Positions 43,161 to 51,507 are shown, numbered from the stretch's first letter. The stretch: 64,000 nt of DNA from JALYGY01 sp963800975 (GCA_963800975.1 CAWDDB010000009.1:75453-139452); one strand, 5' to 3'. A program made the numbers and translations. The notes: generated by a model not told the origin, from the sequence alone.

Positions 43161-44039
43161 CTAGCGCTCTGTCGGGAGATCCTCTCGCATCCCCCACTCG
43201 TTCCACGAACCGTCGTAGTTGGCGAGGTTCTTGTGGCCGAGCCGGTGCAGCACGAAGAGCGGTACCGTGGCCGCGACGCCGCCGTTGCAGTAGGCGACGA
43301 CGGGCTCGTCTTCGCCCTCAGGCACGCCGGCCTCGCGCAGCATCGCGGCCAGCTCCTCGTCGGAGCGGAAGGTGCCCTCGTCGGGGTCGAAGAGGCTGTC
43401 CGAGTGGAGGTGCGCTGCCCCCGGGATGTGTCCGGGACGCGCCTCGCCCCGCGTCATGGCGCCGGTGTACTGGTCCTCGTCCCTGGCGTCCAGGATCAGG
43501 GCCCCGCGGCCGCCGGCGTCGAGCACCTCTTCCGCCTGCTTGCGCCACTCGGGACGGGGCCGCGGCGTGAACGAGGCGGGCCGCGGCTCGGGGACCCGGG
43601 TGGTCGTCGGACGGCCCTCGGAGATCCACTTGTTCCAGCCGCCGTCGAGCACCGAGACGCGGTCGTGGCCGTGGTATGTCAGGGCCCACCACAGGCGCGT
43701 CGCGAACTGGCCGCCCGTGTGGTCGTAGACGACGACGTGCGCGTCGTCCCCGACGCCGAGGGAACCCATGAGGCGCGCGAAGCGCTCGGGCGGGGCGATC
43801 TGCACGGATACCGGGTCGTCCGGGTCGATTATGTCGGTGGTCCAGTCGACGTAGACCGCGCCAGGGATGTGATCCTCGTCGTACTCGTCCGGGGCTCCCA
43901 CGTAGTCGGCCTTCTGGCGGCCACCTCCCAGGTCGGTCTTCTTGACGTAGCCCCGGATGTCGACAACCCGCACGTCGGGGTCGTCGAGGTGGTCGGCGAG
44001 CCAGTCCGTGGTCGCGAGGGGGTCGTGCTCGTTGGTCAT
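43161..44039 (-). CDS. Thiosulfate/3-mercaptopyruvate sulfurtransferase (two rhodanese domains)
   Basis: The 292-residue protein has two rhodanese domains. The first is inactive in its loop (VVVYDHTGGQFATRLWWAL). The second carries the persulfide Cys251 in the active loop VVAYCNGGVAAT. Landmarks DIRGYV, HIPGAVYVDW, VSVLDGGWNKW and HIPGAAHLHSDSL are typical. The CNGGVAAT loop fits thiosulfate sulfurtransferases. It moves sulfane sulfur from thiosulfate or mercaptopyruvate to a thiophilic acceptor in the cytoplasm. Confidence 0.92.
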   Translation of the reverse strand: MTNEHDPLATTDWLADHLDDPDVRVVDIRGYVKKTDLGGGRQKADYVGAPDEYDEDHIPGAVYVDWTTDIIDPDDPVSVQIAPPERFARLMGSLGVGDDAHVVVYDHTGGQFATRLWWALTYHGHDRVSVLDGGWNKWISEGRPTTTRVPEPRPASFTPRPRPEWRKQAEEVLDAGGRGALILDARDEDQYTGAMTRGEARPGHIPGAAHLHSDSLFDPDEGTFRSDEELAAMLREAGVPEGEDEPVVAYCNGGVAATVPLFVLHRLGHKNLANYDGSWNEWGMREDLPTER

Positions 44040-44092
44040 GTCGTCTTCTCCCGTTCAGAGGTGGTGGGCGGCGGATGTCCCGCCTCGGCTCG

Positions 44093-45646
44093 CTACCCGC
44101 TGTCCTCGAAGAGGCCGTGCTCGCGGGCGTAGGCCCGCGCGAGCTCGCGGGCACCCTCCCTGTCGTCCTTGCCGAGGCGGCCCTCGATGACCTCATCCTG
44201 CAGGTGGTCTTTCAGGACCCCGATCCAGGGCCCAGGCCCGCGCCCGAAAAGGCGCATGAGGTCGTTACCGTCGATCGGGCTCTGCAGCCTCTCGACGGCG
44301 TCCTCGGCCCGGATCTCGTCGACCCTCTCCTTGAGGCTGCGCCAGGACTCTTCGGCGATGCGCCTGCGCCTGGGGGCGCTGCCGGTGATGTCGGCGCGGG
44401 CGAGCCTGAGGAGCATTTCCACGTCGGTCAGGGTCCTATCGCCCCGCGCGAGGTGGGCGTCCCGGATAAAGCGCCTGACGGCCGAGTCGGACCAGGGGTC
44501 CCTGCTCGCGGCGTACCCGTAGGGGCGCATGTGGTTGGCTACGAGGTGTGCGACGGCGTCCACGTCGTCCCTGGGGTATGCGAGGCGGCGCATCGCCCGG
44601 CGCGCTATGCCCGCGCCCACGTTCTCGTGGCCGTAGAAGTGGATCCTCGTAGGCACCGTCCTGCCGCCGCAGCTCTCGCACTCGCCCTCATCGGCCGTCT
44701 TGCGCAGGCTCTTGTCTCCGCAGTAGGTGCAGCGGTGCTCGTAGACCAGGGTGCGAGGCTTCCCAATGTCGTGGAAAAAGGCAGCCTTGCGCAGGATGGA
44801 GAAGCCCCACGCGGTCATGCCGGGATCCCGGTCGATGCTCGAGACCACGATCAGGGTGTGCTCGAAGACGTCCTTGTGGTGCAGCTCGGCTTCCTGCTCG
44901 ACGTTCACCGTCTCCATGAACTCGGGCACGACGTAGGGCATCAGGCCGAGGCGCACGAGGGTCCTTAGACCCCCGGCGACGTTCCGGGAGAGCAGGATCT
45001 TCTCGAACTCGTCCCTGATGCGCTCGGCCGAGATGCTCTCGAGCCAGTGCGCGTTCTCCCCGATGGCGGCCTCGAGATCCGGCGTCATGGCGAATGGCTT
45101 CTCGGTCGTGCCCAGCGTCGCCTCGAAACGAACGGCCCGCAGCATCCGCAAGGGGTCGTCGCGCATCCGGTCCAGCGGGTCGCCGACCGGACGTATAACG
45201 CCGCGCTCCAGGTCCTTGCGTCCCTCGAAGGGGTCGAGGATCTCACCGCCCAGGGCGTCGGCCGCGATCGCGTTGATCGTGAAGTCCCTGCGCGCGAGGT
45301 CCCCCTCGAGGCTGTCCCCGAAGGTAACCTCGGGGTGCCTGCTGCCCCGCGCGTACAGGTCGGTCCGGTACGTCGTGACTTCCACGGCGTAGCCGCCGAC
45401 CTCGGCCCCGATGGTCCCGAAGCGCTCCCCGACCGTCCACAGGTGCTCGGCGTGCGGCCCGAGGAGACGTTTGATCTCGCGCGGGTGCGCGTCCGTCGCC
45501 GCGTCGGCGTCCGGGTGTTCACGGCCAATCATCGCGTCCCGCACGTACCCCCCGACCAGGTGCAGCTCGTGCCCCGCATCCCGAAACCCTTCGCCCAACC
45601 GCGCGATCGGCCCAGGCACGTCCAGCTGTTTGAGGTCAGAGATCAT
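44093..45646 (-). CDS. CCA tRNA nucleotidyltransferase with HD domain and inserted zinc ribbon
   Basis: The 517-residue product from ATG 45646 has the class II head HLVGGYVRDAMIGREHPDADAATDA (GGxVRD, DxD-type metal site), RRDFTINAIA, DDPLRMLRAVRFEA (RRxxR-like) and the bundle SAERIRDEFEKIL. It is followed by an HD domain (HHKDVFEHTLIVV, FFHDIGKPRT). Within the HD domain, at about residues 302-328, is an extra CTYCGDKSL ... CESCGG zinc ribbon that ordinary CCA enzymes lack. It adds or repairs the 3' CCA of tRNAs. That need is visible nearby, since the tRNA-Arg gene in this window does not encode CCA. Confidence 0.92.
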   Translation of the reverse strand: MISDLKQLDVPGPIARLGEGFRDAGHELHLVGGYVRDAMIGREHPDADAATDAHPREIKRLLGPHAEHLWTVGERFGTIGAEVGGYAVEVTTYRTDLYARGSRHPEVTFGDSLEGDLARRDFTINAIAADALGGEILDPFEGRKDLERGVIRPVGDPLDRMRDDPLRMLRAVRFEATLGTTEKPFAMTPDLEAAIGENAHWLESISAERIRDEFEKILLSRNVAGGLRTLVRLGLMPYVVPEFMETVNVEQEAELHHKDVFEHTLIVVSSIDRDPGMTAWGFSILRKAAFFHDIGKPRTLVYEHRCTYCGDKSLRKTADEGECESCGGRTVPTRIHFYGHENVGAGIARRAMRRLAYPRDDVDAVAHLVANHMRPYGYAASRDPWSDSAVRRFIRDAHLARGDRTLTDVEMLLRLARADITGSAPRRRRIAEESWRSLKERVDEIRAEDAVERLQSPIDGNDLMRLFGRGPGPWIGVLKDHLQDEVIEGRLGKDDREGARELARAYAREHGLFEDSG

Positions 45647-45751
45647 CTTCACCAAGATTCTAGTACGCGACGTCTGACGCTTCAGGTTTCGGGCATCGGG
45701 TTCCGAAATCGGACGAGTTCCCGCGCCACGACCCCTGAGGTCCGCAGCCTA

Positions 45752-46090
45752 CTAGTTCGAGTTGATCGCGGCTTCGCGGGACGGGAAGATGTCGAAGTAG
45801 TCCCCGAATCCGGTCACGCTGAAGATGCGTTCGACGGGCTTGGAGGGGGCTGCCAGGCGGAGCGATTTGCCCTGCTTTTGCAGGGAGTCCTTGGCGCGCA
45901 TGAGGGCGGAGAGCGCGGTGGAGTCCATGAACGCCACGCCCCGCATATCCAGGATCACGGTGCCATCCGCGTCGGCGGCGCGCTCTATCGCGTACTGGAC
46001 CCTTGGGGCTGTGTGCAGGTCAACCTCGCCCTGCACCGAGATGACGGAGTAGGCGTCGGCGTGCTCGTCTATGCTGACCTCGAAGTCCAT
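45752..46090 (-). CDS. STAS-domain anti-sigma factor antagonist
   Basis: The 112-residue protein is a single STAS domain of the SpoIIAA/RsbV type: SVISVQGEVDLHTAPRVQYAIERA and the phosphorylation loop GVAFMDSTALSALMRAKD, with Ser in MDSTAL. Unphosphorylated, it would bind an anti-sigma kinase and free a sigma factor. No RsbW-type kinase or sigma gene is adjacent, so the partner is elsewhere. An AT-rich gap and a divergent gene lie upstream. Confidence 0.9.
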   Translation of the reverse strand: MDFEVSIDEHADAYSVISVQGEVDLHTAPRVQYAIERAADADGTVILDMRGVAFMDSTALSALMRAKDSLQKQGKSLRLAAPSKPVERIFSVTGFGDYFDIFPSREAAINSN

Positions 46091-46212
46091 GCCGGTCCTT
46101 GTTCCCCTCTTTTCGCAAAGCGGCGCAGCCCCAGGATATTAACTCAGGCTTCGCGGCCGGTAAACCGCCCGTTCTACGCGGTTAAGGCCCGCTTTCTGTT
46201 AACATCCGGGCG

Positions 46213-46791
46213 ATGGAGCGTAGAGAATCAGCAGACCGGGTGGCGGTCTTCGTCGACGGGGCGAACCTGTACCACTCGATCAAGAACTACTACAAGGGCA
46301 TCCTCGACTACGATCGGCTACTCGCGGCGGCCGTGGGGGAGCGCAGGCTGCTGCGGGCCACCTTTTACATAGTCGAGAAGCACGAAGTGGACGAGTCGCA
46401 GAGCGCCACCTCGACCCGGTCTTTCGTCTACAACCTCAACAAATTCGGCTACAAGGTGCGGTCCAAGCCCCTGATCGTGCACGAAACCTTCAACGCCGAG
46501 GGCGAGCGGACGGTCTCGCACAAGGGCGACTGGGACATTGGCATCGTCGTGGACATGATGCGCCTTGCTGGCCACGCCGACGCCTACGTCCTCGTCTCGG
46601 GGGACGGGGACTACGTCGAGGCCGTCGAGTACCTCCAGAGCGAGATGGGTATCCGGGTCGAGGTCATTAGCGCGGCCCAGTGCACCTCCCAGGCCCTGCT
46701 GGACGTCTGCGACAAACACACGGACCTTGCGGACATCCCGGACCTCTTCCGTCACAAGACCCCAGGCGCGCACCACTCGGCCGTAGGTTAG
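46213..46791 (+). CDS. NYN-domain (LabA/DUF88-like) putative nuclease
   Basis: The 192-residue protein has the NYN/PIN-like fold: VAVFVDGANLYHSIKNYY (metal Asp/Asn), KGDWDIGIVVDMMRLAGHADAYVLVSGDGDYVEAVEYLQ with the two conserved acidic sites (DWDIGIVVDM, SGDGDY), and GIRVEVIS. Members are thought to be RNA-processing nucleases. There is no other domain. It ends before a clear hairpin terminator. Confidence 0.9.
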   Translation: MERRESADRVAVFVDGANLYHSIKNYYKGILDYDRLLAAAVGERRLLRATFYIVEKHEVDESQSATSTRSFVYNLNKFGYKVRSKPLIVHETFNAEGERTVSHKGDWDIGIVVDMMRLAGHADAYVLVSGDGDYVEAVEYLQSEMGIRVEVISAAQCTSQALLDVCDKHTDLADIPDLFRHKTPGAHHSAVG

Positions 46792-46793
46792 GC

Positions 46794-46811
46794 AGCCCGC
46801 TCCAGCGGGCT
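46794..46811 (+). terminator. Hairpin after the NYN gene
   Basis: AGCCCGC pairs with GCGGGCT around TCCA, 3 bp after the stop, followed by TCGCTTT. Confidence 0.7.
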
Positions 46812-46882
46812 TCGCTTTCGGCAAAAGGCTTCTCCTAGCACCTCCAAGCTGACAAGCTGGCGAAGCAGGCGTGCCAGGGAGC

Positions 46883-47794
46883 CTACGGCTCCCCGATCAC
46901 GCGCACCTCGGACTCGAGCTCCACCCCGAGCCTCTCGCGGACCGTCTCGCGCACCAGCTCGATCAGCTTCAGGGCATCCTCGGCCGTTCCGCCGCCCAGG
47001 TTGACGAGGTAGTTGGCATGAACGGGCGAGACCTCTATCTGGCCCACCCTCGTCCCCTTGAGACCGGCGGCTTCTATGACGCGACCTGGGAAGTCTCCCG
47101 CGGGACGCTTGAAGGTCGAGCCGCAGCTAGGCTTGCTTGGCGAGCCGTTCATGCGCTGCGTCCTGAACTCCTTTATGCGGGCCTTGAGCGTGCCGGGATC
47201 GCCTGGCCGCAGGGTATACCCCGCCCGCAAGACGACCCAGTCCGGATGATCGTGCAGGACGCTACGCCGGTAGGAGAGACGCAGGGACGTTGCGTGCGAC
47301 GTCCGCGCGTTCTGCATCCTGACCACCTCGCCATCTCGGAGGACGTCTGCCCAGTCGAGGACGTCTCTGGTCTCGCCGCCGTAGGCGCCTGCGTTCATGT
47401 ACACGGCGCCCCCCACCGTCCCCGGGATGCCGGTCGCGAACTCGAGACCGGCCAGGCCGCTGCCCGCCGTCTTGTTGGCGAGAACGGGGTAGAGGACGCC
47501 GGCCTCGGCGACGACGGTGAGGCCATCTATCTCGACGTCGGTCAGCGCCTTGGCGAGCCTGATGGTCAGGCCCCTGACGCCCCGGTCGCGCACCAGCACG
47601 TTGGTCCCGCCGCCCAGCACGGTCACGGGGACGCTGTGCTCGCGCGCTTTTTTCACGGCCTCGAGGAGCTCGTCCAGGTCCGTGGGCTCGAGTAGCGCGT
47701 CGGCGGGACCCCCGATCTTCCACGCCGTATAGCGCTTGAGCGGCTCGTCGAACTTGGCGGTGGGAAAGAGCCGTTGTAAAGTGCTCACGTGCAC
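46883..47794 (-). CDS. murB: UDP-N-acetylenolpyruvoylglucosamine reductase
   Basis: The 303-residue protein matches MurB: YTAWKIGGPADALLEP, VTVLGGGTNVLVRDRGVRGLTIRL (FAD-binding), EFATGIPGTVGGAVYMNAGAYGGE, LRLSYRRSVL, the proton-donor Ser in PSCGSTFKRP, and a C-terminal VRERLGVELESEVRVIGE. It reduces UDP-GlcNAc-enolpyruvate to UDP-MurNAc in peptidoglycan synthesis. It has the short type IIa-like Tyr loop (YRRS). GTG 47794 is the start. It is divergent from the MazG-like gene. Confidence 0.95.
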   Translation of the reverse strand: MHVSTLQRLFPTAKFDEPLKRYTAWKIGGPADALLEPTDLDELLEAVKKAREHSVPVTVLGGGTNVLVRDRGVRGLTIRLAKALTDVEIDGLTVVAEAGVLYPVLANKTAGSGLAGLEFATGIPGTVGGAVYMNAGAYGGETRDVLDWADVLRDGEVVRMQNARTSHATSLRLSYRRSVLHDHPDWVVLRAGYTLRPGDPGTLKARIKEFRTQRMNGSPSKPSCGSTFKRPAGDFPGRVIEAAGLKGTRVGQIEVSPVHANYLVNLGGGTAEDALKLIELVRETVRERLGVELESEVRVIGEP

Positions 47795-47838
47795 GGGGCG
47801 GAATATAGAGTACGCGGCGGCGGCTTGCAGGGATCCGG

Positions 47839-48171
47839 TTGTCAGCGGGGCTGACCATATCGGAGCTGCAGCGGCAGGTGAGGGCGCTCAAGGGCGCCAA
47901 GGGCTTCGACATCACCCTGGAACAGAGGCTCGCGTACCTGACGAGCGAGGTCGGGGAGGTTGCGCGGGAGGTTCTGGAGCTCTCGCGCGACAGGAACCGG
48001 GACGTCGGCAAGATGGACGCCGCCGGCGTGGAGGCCGTCAAGGAGAGGCTCGGAATGGAGATATACGACGTGATCTGGAACCTCCTGGACCTGGCGGAGC
48101 TGGCCGGCGTTGACCTCGACGAGGCATTCCGGAAGAAGGCAGGCCTGAACGAGGGCAGGGAGTGGCGATGA
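47839..48171 (+). CDS. MazG-like NTP pyrophosphohydrolase domain protein
   Basis: The 110-residue all-helical protein has the MazG/RS21-C6-like pattern LAYLTSEVGEVAREVLEL (ExxE) followed by ERLGMEIYDVIWNLLDLAELAGVDL (ExxD). These residues bind Mg for hydrolysis of nucleoside triphosphates. The likely role is removal of non-canonical dNTPs. TTG 47839 is the apparent start. Its TGA overlaps the next ATG (ATGA), so it is coupled to the sugar nucleotidyltransferase. Confidence 0.8.
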   Translation: MSAGLTISELQRQVRALKGAKGFDITLEQRLAYLTSEVGEVAREVLELSRDRNRDVGKMDAAGVEAVKERLGMEIYDVIWNLLDLAELAGVDLDEAFRKKAGLNEGREWR

Positions 48172-49202
48172 TGAAGGCGATGGCGCTCGCTGCCGGCAAG
48201 GGCACAAGGCTCTTCCCCCTGACCGGCGAGATCCCCAAACCGATGGCCCCGGTCGTCGACACCCCGATCATCGAGCACATATTCGGCCTGCTAAGGCGCC
48301 ACGGGGTGCGGGAGGTCAACGTCAACGTCCACTACCTGGCCGACGCCCTGCTCGCGGCCTACGGCGAGACCTCGGACAGGGACGGCATGACGGTCAACCT
48401 CAGCCGCGAGGAGGAGCTCAAGGGCACCGCGGGCGGAGTCAAGCGCCTGGCGGAGAGGTTCGACGACACCTTCGTCGTCGTCTCGGGCGACGCCCTCACG
48501 GACATAGACATCGGGGAACTCGTCGCCTTCCACCAGGAGAAGGGGGCCCTCGCGACCATAGCGCTCCACAGGGTCTACGACACCTCGGAGTTCGGCGTGG
48601 TCGAGGTGGACGAGGACGGCGGCATCCTGGGCTTCCAGGAGAAGCCCGCGCCCGAGGAGGCGATCAGCACCCTTGCCAACACCGGGATCTACGTCCTGGA
48701 GCCGCGCGCCCTCGACTACGTGCCGGAGGACGCATTCTTCGACTTCGCCCAGGATGTCTTCCCGAGGTTCCTGGAGAACGGGGAGCGGTTCGTGGGCTAC
48801 CAGGACGACTTCTACTGGTCGGACATCGGGACGCTGCAGGCCTACCGCCAGGCCCAGTACGACGTGCTATCCGGCAGGGTGGGGGTCGAGATCCCCGGCC
48901 AGAAGCGCGGGGACGGGCTGTGGGTCGGGGAGGACGCCCAGATACACCCCTCCGCCACCATCGAGGGCCACGTGCTCGTCGGAAGGGACGCGGTCGTCGG
49001 GCGCGGCGTGACGCTCTCGGGGGACGTGACGGTTGGGACGGACGTCTGGATCCGGCCCGGCGCCACCATCAAGCGGAGCATCCTACTGCCGGGCGCGAGC
49101 GTGGGCGACGGCGCCTACCTCGAAGATTGCATCGTCGGCCACGGCTACGACGTGCGCCCGGGCGAGACGATCCGGGGCGGCGCGTTGATCCGACGTTCGT
49201 AG
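48168..49202 (+). CDS. Sugar-phosphate nucleotidyltransferase with left-handed beta-helix
   Basis: The 344-residue protein has the NTP_transferase signature MALAAGKGTRLFPLTGEIPKPMAPVVDTPIIEH (nucleotide-binding GxGTRL and catalytic Lys). It continues with VVSGDALTDIDIGEL (metal Asp) and GVVEVDEDGGILGFQEKP. After about residue 250 come hexapeptide repeats (IHPSATIEGHVLVGRDAVVGRGVTLSGDVTVG, VWIRPGATI) forming a left-handed beta-helix. It should make an NDP-sugar such as GDP-mannose or dTDP/UDP-glucose for envelope polymers; base and sugar specificity are not clear. It is coupled to the MazG-like gene by ATGA. Confidence 0.9.
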   Translation: MMKAMALAAGKGTRLFPLTGEIPKPMAPVVDTPIIEHIFGLLRRHGVREVNVNVHYLADALLAAYGETSDRDGMTVNLSREEELKGTAGGVKRLAERFDDTFVVVSGDALTDIDIGELVAFHQEKGALATIALHRVYDTSEFGVVEVDEDGGILGFQEKPAPEEAISTLANTGIYVLEPRALDYVPEDAFFDFAQDVFPRFLENGERFVGYQDDFYWSDIGTLQAYRQAQYDVLSGRVGVEIPGQKRGDGLWVGEDAQIHPSATIEGHVLVGRDAVVGRGVTLSGDVTVGTDVWIRPGATIKRSILLPGASVGDGAYLEDCIVGHGYDVRPGETIRGGALIRRS

Positions 49203-49240
49203 GGAGGCGGTGAGGACGACCCGGCGGGTCGTCCCTACGA
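49197..49240. terminator. Large two-way hairpin between convergent genes
   Basis: GGACGACCC (49214-49222) pairs with GGGTCGTCC (49226-49234). Outside it, CGTAGGGA (49198-49205) can pair with TCCCTACG (49233-49240). It sits between the nucleotidyltransferase and the response-regulator gene and can terminate both. Confidence 0.65.
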
Positions 49241-49927
49241 TTCCTTCGGCTTCACGAGGCGGTAACCGAAGCCCCTCACGGTCTCGATAAGCTGCGGGGC
49301 CGCCGGGTTGTCGCCGAGCTTGTTGCGCAGGCGCTGGACGTAGACGTTCACGGTGCGCTCGTCTATGTACTCGTCCTCGCCCCAGACCTGCCTCAGCAGG
49401 GCGTCGCGCGGGAAGACGCGGCCAGGGCTGCGGGCGAGCGTGTAGAGCAGCCTGAACTCGCGGGGAGAGAGCAGGATCTCCTTCTCCCCCTTGCGGACCA
49501 GGACCTGGTCCGGGTCTATCTCTAGCACGCCGACGAAGATCTTGCCCGAAGGCCCGTTCCCGACGAGCTCGCGCTTGCGGAAGATCTGCTTGACGCGCGC
49601 CACAAGCTCCCTCGGGTTGACCGGCGAGCGCATGTAGTAATCCGCCCCGAGTTCTATCCCGACGATGCGGTCCATCGTGTCCTCGTCGTGCAGCAGCGCC
49701 ACGGTCGAGACGCCCGGTTTCTGGACGGCGGAGATCACCTGGAAGCCCCTCTCGTCCGGCAGCCGGTTGTCCACAACCGCCACCTCGAAATCCTGCCTGT
49801 CGGCCATCTGGCGCGCCTGCGAACCCGAGCCAGCCGGGATCACGCGCCACCCCTCGCTCGAGAGGGCGCGCCTCAGGTGTAACCGCTCCTCGTCATCCCC
49901 CACGACCAGCAGCACGGACCCGTTCAA
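49235..49927 (-). CDS. OmpR/PhoB-type response regulator with atypical receiver
   Basis: The 230-residue protein has a receiver domain (1-115) and a winged-helix DNA-binding domain (about 130-226) with LSPREFRLLYTLARSPGRVFPRDALLRQVWGEDEYIDERTVNVYVQRLRNKL and IETVRGFGYRL. In the receiver, the acidic pair (Asp11, Asp12) and phosphoacceptor Asp53 (VVDNRLPD) are kept. The usual Thr/Ser switch position is His80 (LLHDED), and the invariant Lys is Ser101 (YMRSPVNP). Normal phosphorylation switching is therefore doubtful. No histidine kinase is next to it. TTG 49927 is the start. Confidence 0.9.
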   Translation of the reverse strand: MNGSVLLVVGDDEERLHLRRALSSEGWRVIPAGSGSQARQMADRQDFEVAVVDNRLPDERGFQVISAVQKPGVSTVALLHDEDTMDRIVGIELGADYYMRSPVNPRELVARVKQIFRKRELVGNGPSGKIFVGVLEIDPDQVLVRKGEKEILLSPREFRLLYTLARSPGRVFPRDALLRQVWGEDEYIDERTVNVYVQRLRNKLGDNPAAPQLIETVRGFGYRLVKPKES

Positions 49928-50064
49928 AATCCTAAGCCAACCTCTATCCGCAAACGCTCGCCACTACAACCATGAGTATATCCACAAATGGGCCCCGTAG
50001 GGACCCCCGGAGGGCCGCCAACCTTGTGAGACTCACCCACCGGCGGTATCATAGGCGCTCCGAT

Positions 50065-50138
50065 GCGCTCGTAGCTCAGCCGGATAGAGCGTCTGACTAC
50101 GAATCAGAAGGTCGCAGGTTCGAGTCCTGCCGAGCGCG
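50065..50138 (+). tRNA. tRNA-Arg (anticodon ACG)
   Basis: The cloverleaf is complete: a 7-bp acceptor stem (GCGCTCG with CGAGCGC), D-arm (GCTC ... GAGC), anticodon stem-loop with ACG in the loop (TCTGA CTACGAA TCAGA), variable AGGTC, and T-arm (GCAGG TTCGAGT CCTGC). The discriminator is G and no CCA is encoded. The ACG anticodon (read as ICG) decodes CGU/CGC/CGA. It marks the left edge of the repeat-rich accessory region and is a typical integration target. Confidence 0.97.
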
Positions 50139-50925
50139 CCCCTAGAAGGCCTGCAAATTGTAGTTTTTCTCCTATCATGGGCCCCGCGCATCTCGGCCTA
50201 CACCGCCGCTTGACCGCAATTTGACCGCAATATGCCGTCCGATGTGCGTGCAAGGCAGCAGATGTAAGTGTGGCGAAACGTCTCATGGTCGCCGACAAAT
50301 AGTCCAAAGATAGGTTCATTATTTTTTGGACTCTATAGGAGTCGGTAGCGAGAGGGGACACACCAGTGCAGACGACTCTTTGAGCAGCGACCGGTAATAA
50401 AGGGTGTGGCCGATCAAGCGGGTCGCGATCAGCCTTACTGGCGGCGAAGTTATAGGTGATGTCCTGACCCAGAAGCTCCAGCTACGCTTCCGCTACCGGG
50501 TTCGTCCCCGGGATCTTCCTCTTCTTGCCCTCATTCAATGAACGTCCTAGAAGGGGCCTTCCCGGAAGTTCGCATCCAACATCCTGCATAGCCGCGGTCC
50601 TATGCGGCATGCACCCCCCACGACCGTACGGGGAGCGCATCTTCTTCACAATGCCCCGCAATAGGTACTACCATCCCCGCGTCCTGGCCCAGCTTCGCTA
50701 GGACCGCGGCCGAGCCTTGTTCACGAGTCGCGAAGTTGCGTAGCCCCAGACCAACGCCTATGAGCGTCCCTGGCTGAGACCGGCTGCCGGAGGGTATTTG
50801 TCGATCCTTCCCGAACCGTTGAGCGATCTTTCCCCTCACGCCATCCGACTTGGGCCGTGCCTGCGTATGCACGGTTGTAAACAAATGGGGTGGGGCGAAT
50901 GATGTTCCGCCAAGGAAGGAGGAAT
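50139..50925. other. Gene-free region right of the tRNA, possible island end
   Basis: These 787 bp hold no gene I can support. Short frames on the reverse strand give a peptide ending in AGLEPATF, which is only the antisense of the tRNA T-arm. A tandem TTGACCGCAA (50212-50231) and loss of coding signal suggest debris of an integrated element. Repeat copy 1 lies at 50533-50573. An intact integrase was not found. Confidence 0.45.
50533..50573 (+). repeat. Dispersed bipartite repeat, copy 1 (diverged)
   Basis: Left box ATTCAATG, 18 nt, right box TTCCCGGAAGTTCGC. The flank continues with TGCATAGCC and CGGTCCTATGCGGCATGC, shared with copy 3. It lies before the RTX-like gene at 50926. Confidence 0.6.
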
Positions 50926-51468
50926 GTGAGACGAGTAACTCTGTTGTTCATTGCGATTGGAGTAGCAATGCTCCTCGCCAGCGGGGTGGCTCTGGCAGCG
51001 ACCTTCGATGGCACTCCTGGGCCTGACACCTTCGTTGGCACCAATGGCCCCGACGACATACGCGGTCGCGGCGGCAACGACAACCTCTCCGGCGCAGGCG
51101 GCATAGACCGCGTCCGCGGGGACGCAGGTAACGACTCGGTCTCCGGTGGCCCCGGCGGAACGCTCGATCGTCGCGAGGAAGTCAGGGGCGATGCTGGAAA
51201 CGACGAGGTCTCTGGCGATGGTGGCGCCGACGAGGTTAGGGGCGACCTCGGCGACGACCGTATGCTCGGCGGGGGCGGCGCGGACTTCATACGCGCCGAC
51301 GACGGTGGCATCGACCGGGTGAGCGCCGGTTCCGGAGATGACGTAATCGAGGCTCACGACGATCCGGGCATAGACACCATCAACTGCGGTGACGGCACCG
51401 ATACGGTGGACTTCGACGGGGGAGTCGACGTGGTAGCAGCAAACTGCGAGAACATAGACCCGCACTAG
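50926..51468 (+). CDS. Secreted RTX-like calcium-binding repeat protein
   Basis: The 180-residue protein from GTG 50926 (AAGGAGG 5 nt ahead) has a signal peptide (RRVTLLFIAIGVAMLLASGVALA). GGxGxD-type nonapeptides follow: GTPGPDTFVG, GRGGNDNLSG, GAGGIDRVRG, GDAGNDSVSG, GDAGNDEVSG, GDGGADEVRG, GGGGADFIRA. The tail has Cys (NCGDGTD, ANCENID), as in the paralogues at 21.1 and 35.2 kb. It is probably a calcium-binding extracellular beta-roll. It is the first gene of the repeat-bounded region. Confidence 0.82.
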   Translation: MRRVTLLFIAIGVAMLLASGVALAATFDGTPGPDTFVGTNGPDDIRGRGGNDNLSGAGGIDRVRGDAGNDSVSGGPGGTLDRREEVRGDAGNDEVSGDGGADEVRGDLGDDRMLGGGGADFIRADDGGIDRVSAGSGDDVIEAHDDPGIDTINCGDGTDTVDFDGGVDVVAANCENIDPH

Positions 51469-51507
51469 CAGAGCGCGTCCTACCAGCGCGGCAAACCTGC
51501 GATCATT

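Noticed and set aside
50104..50361. Reverse 85-codon frame ending in AGLEPATF
   Set aside because: The ending is the antisense of the tRNA-Arg T-arm, a common false gene next to tRNAs.
50139..50532. Integrase remnant next to the tRNA
   Set aside because: Short reverse frames contain CGQIAVK-like text around the repeated TTGACCGCAA, but no recombinase catalytic residues can be seen.
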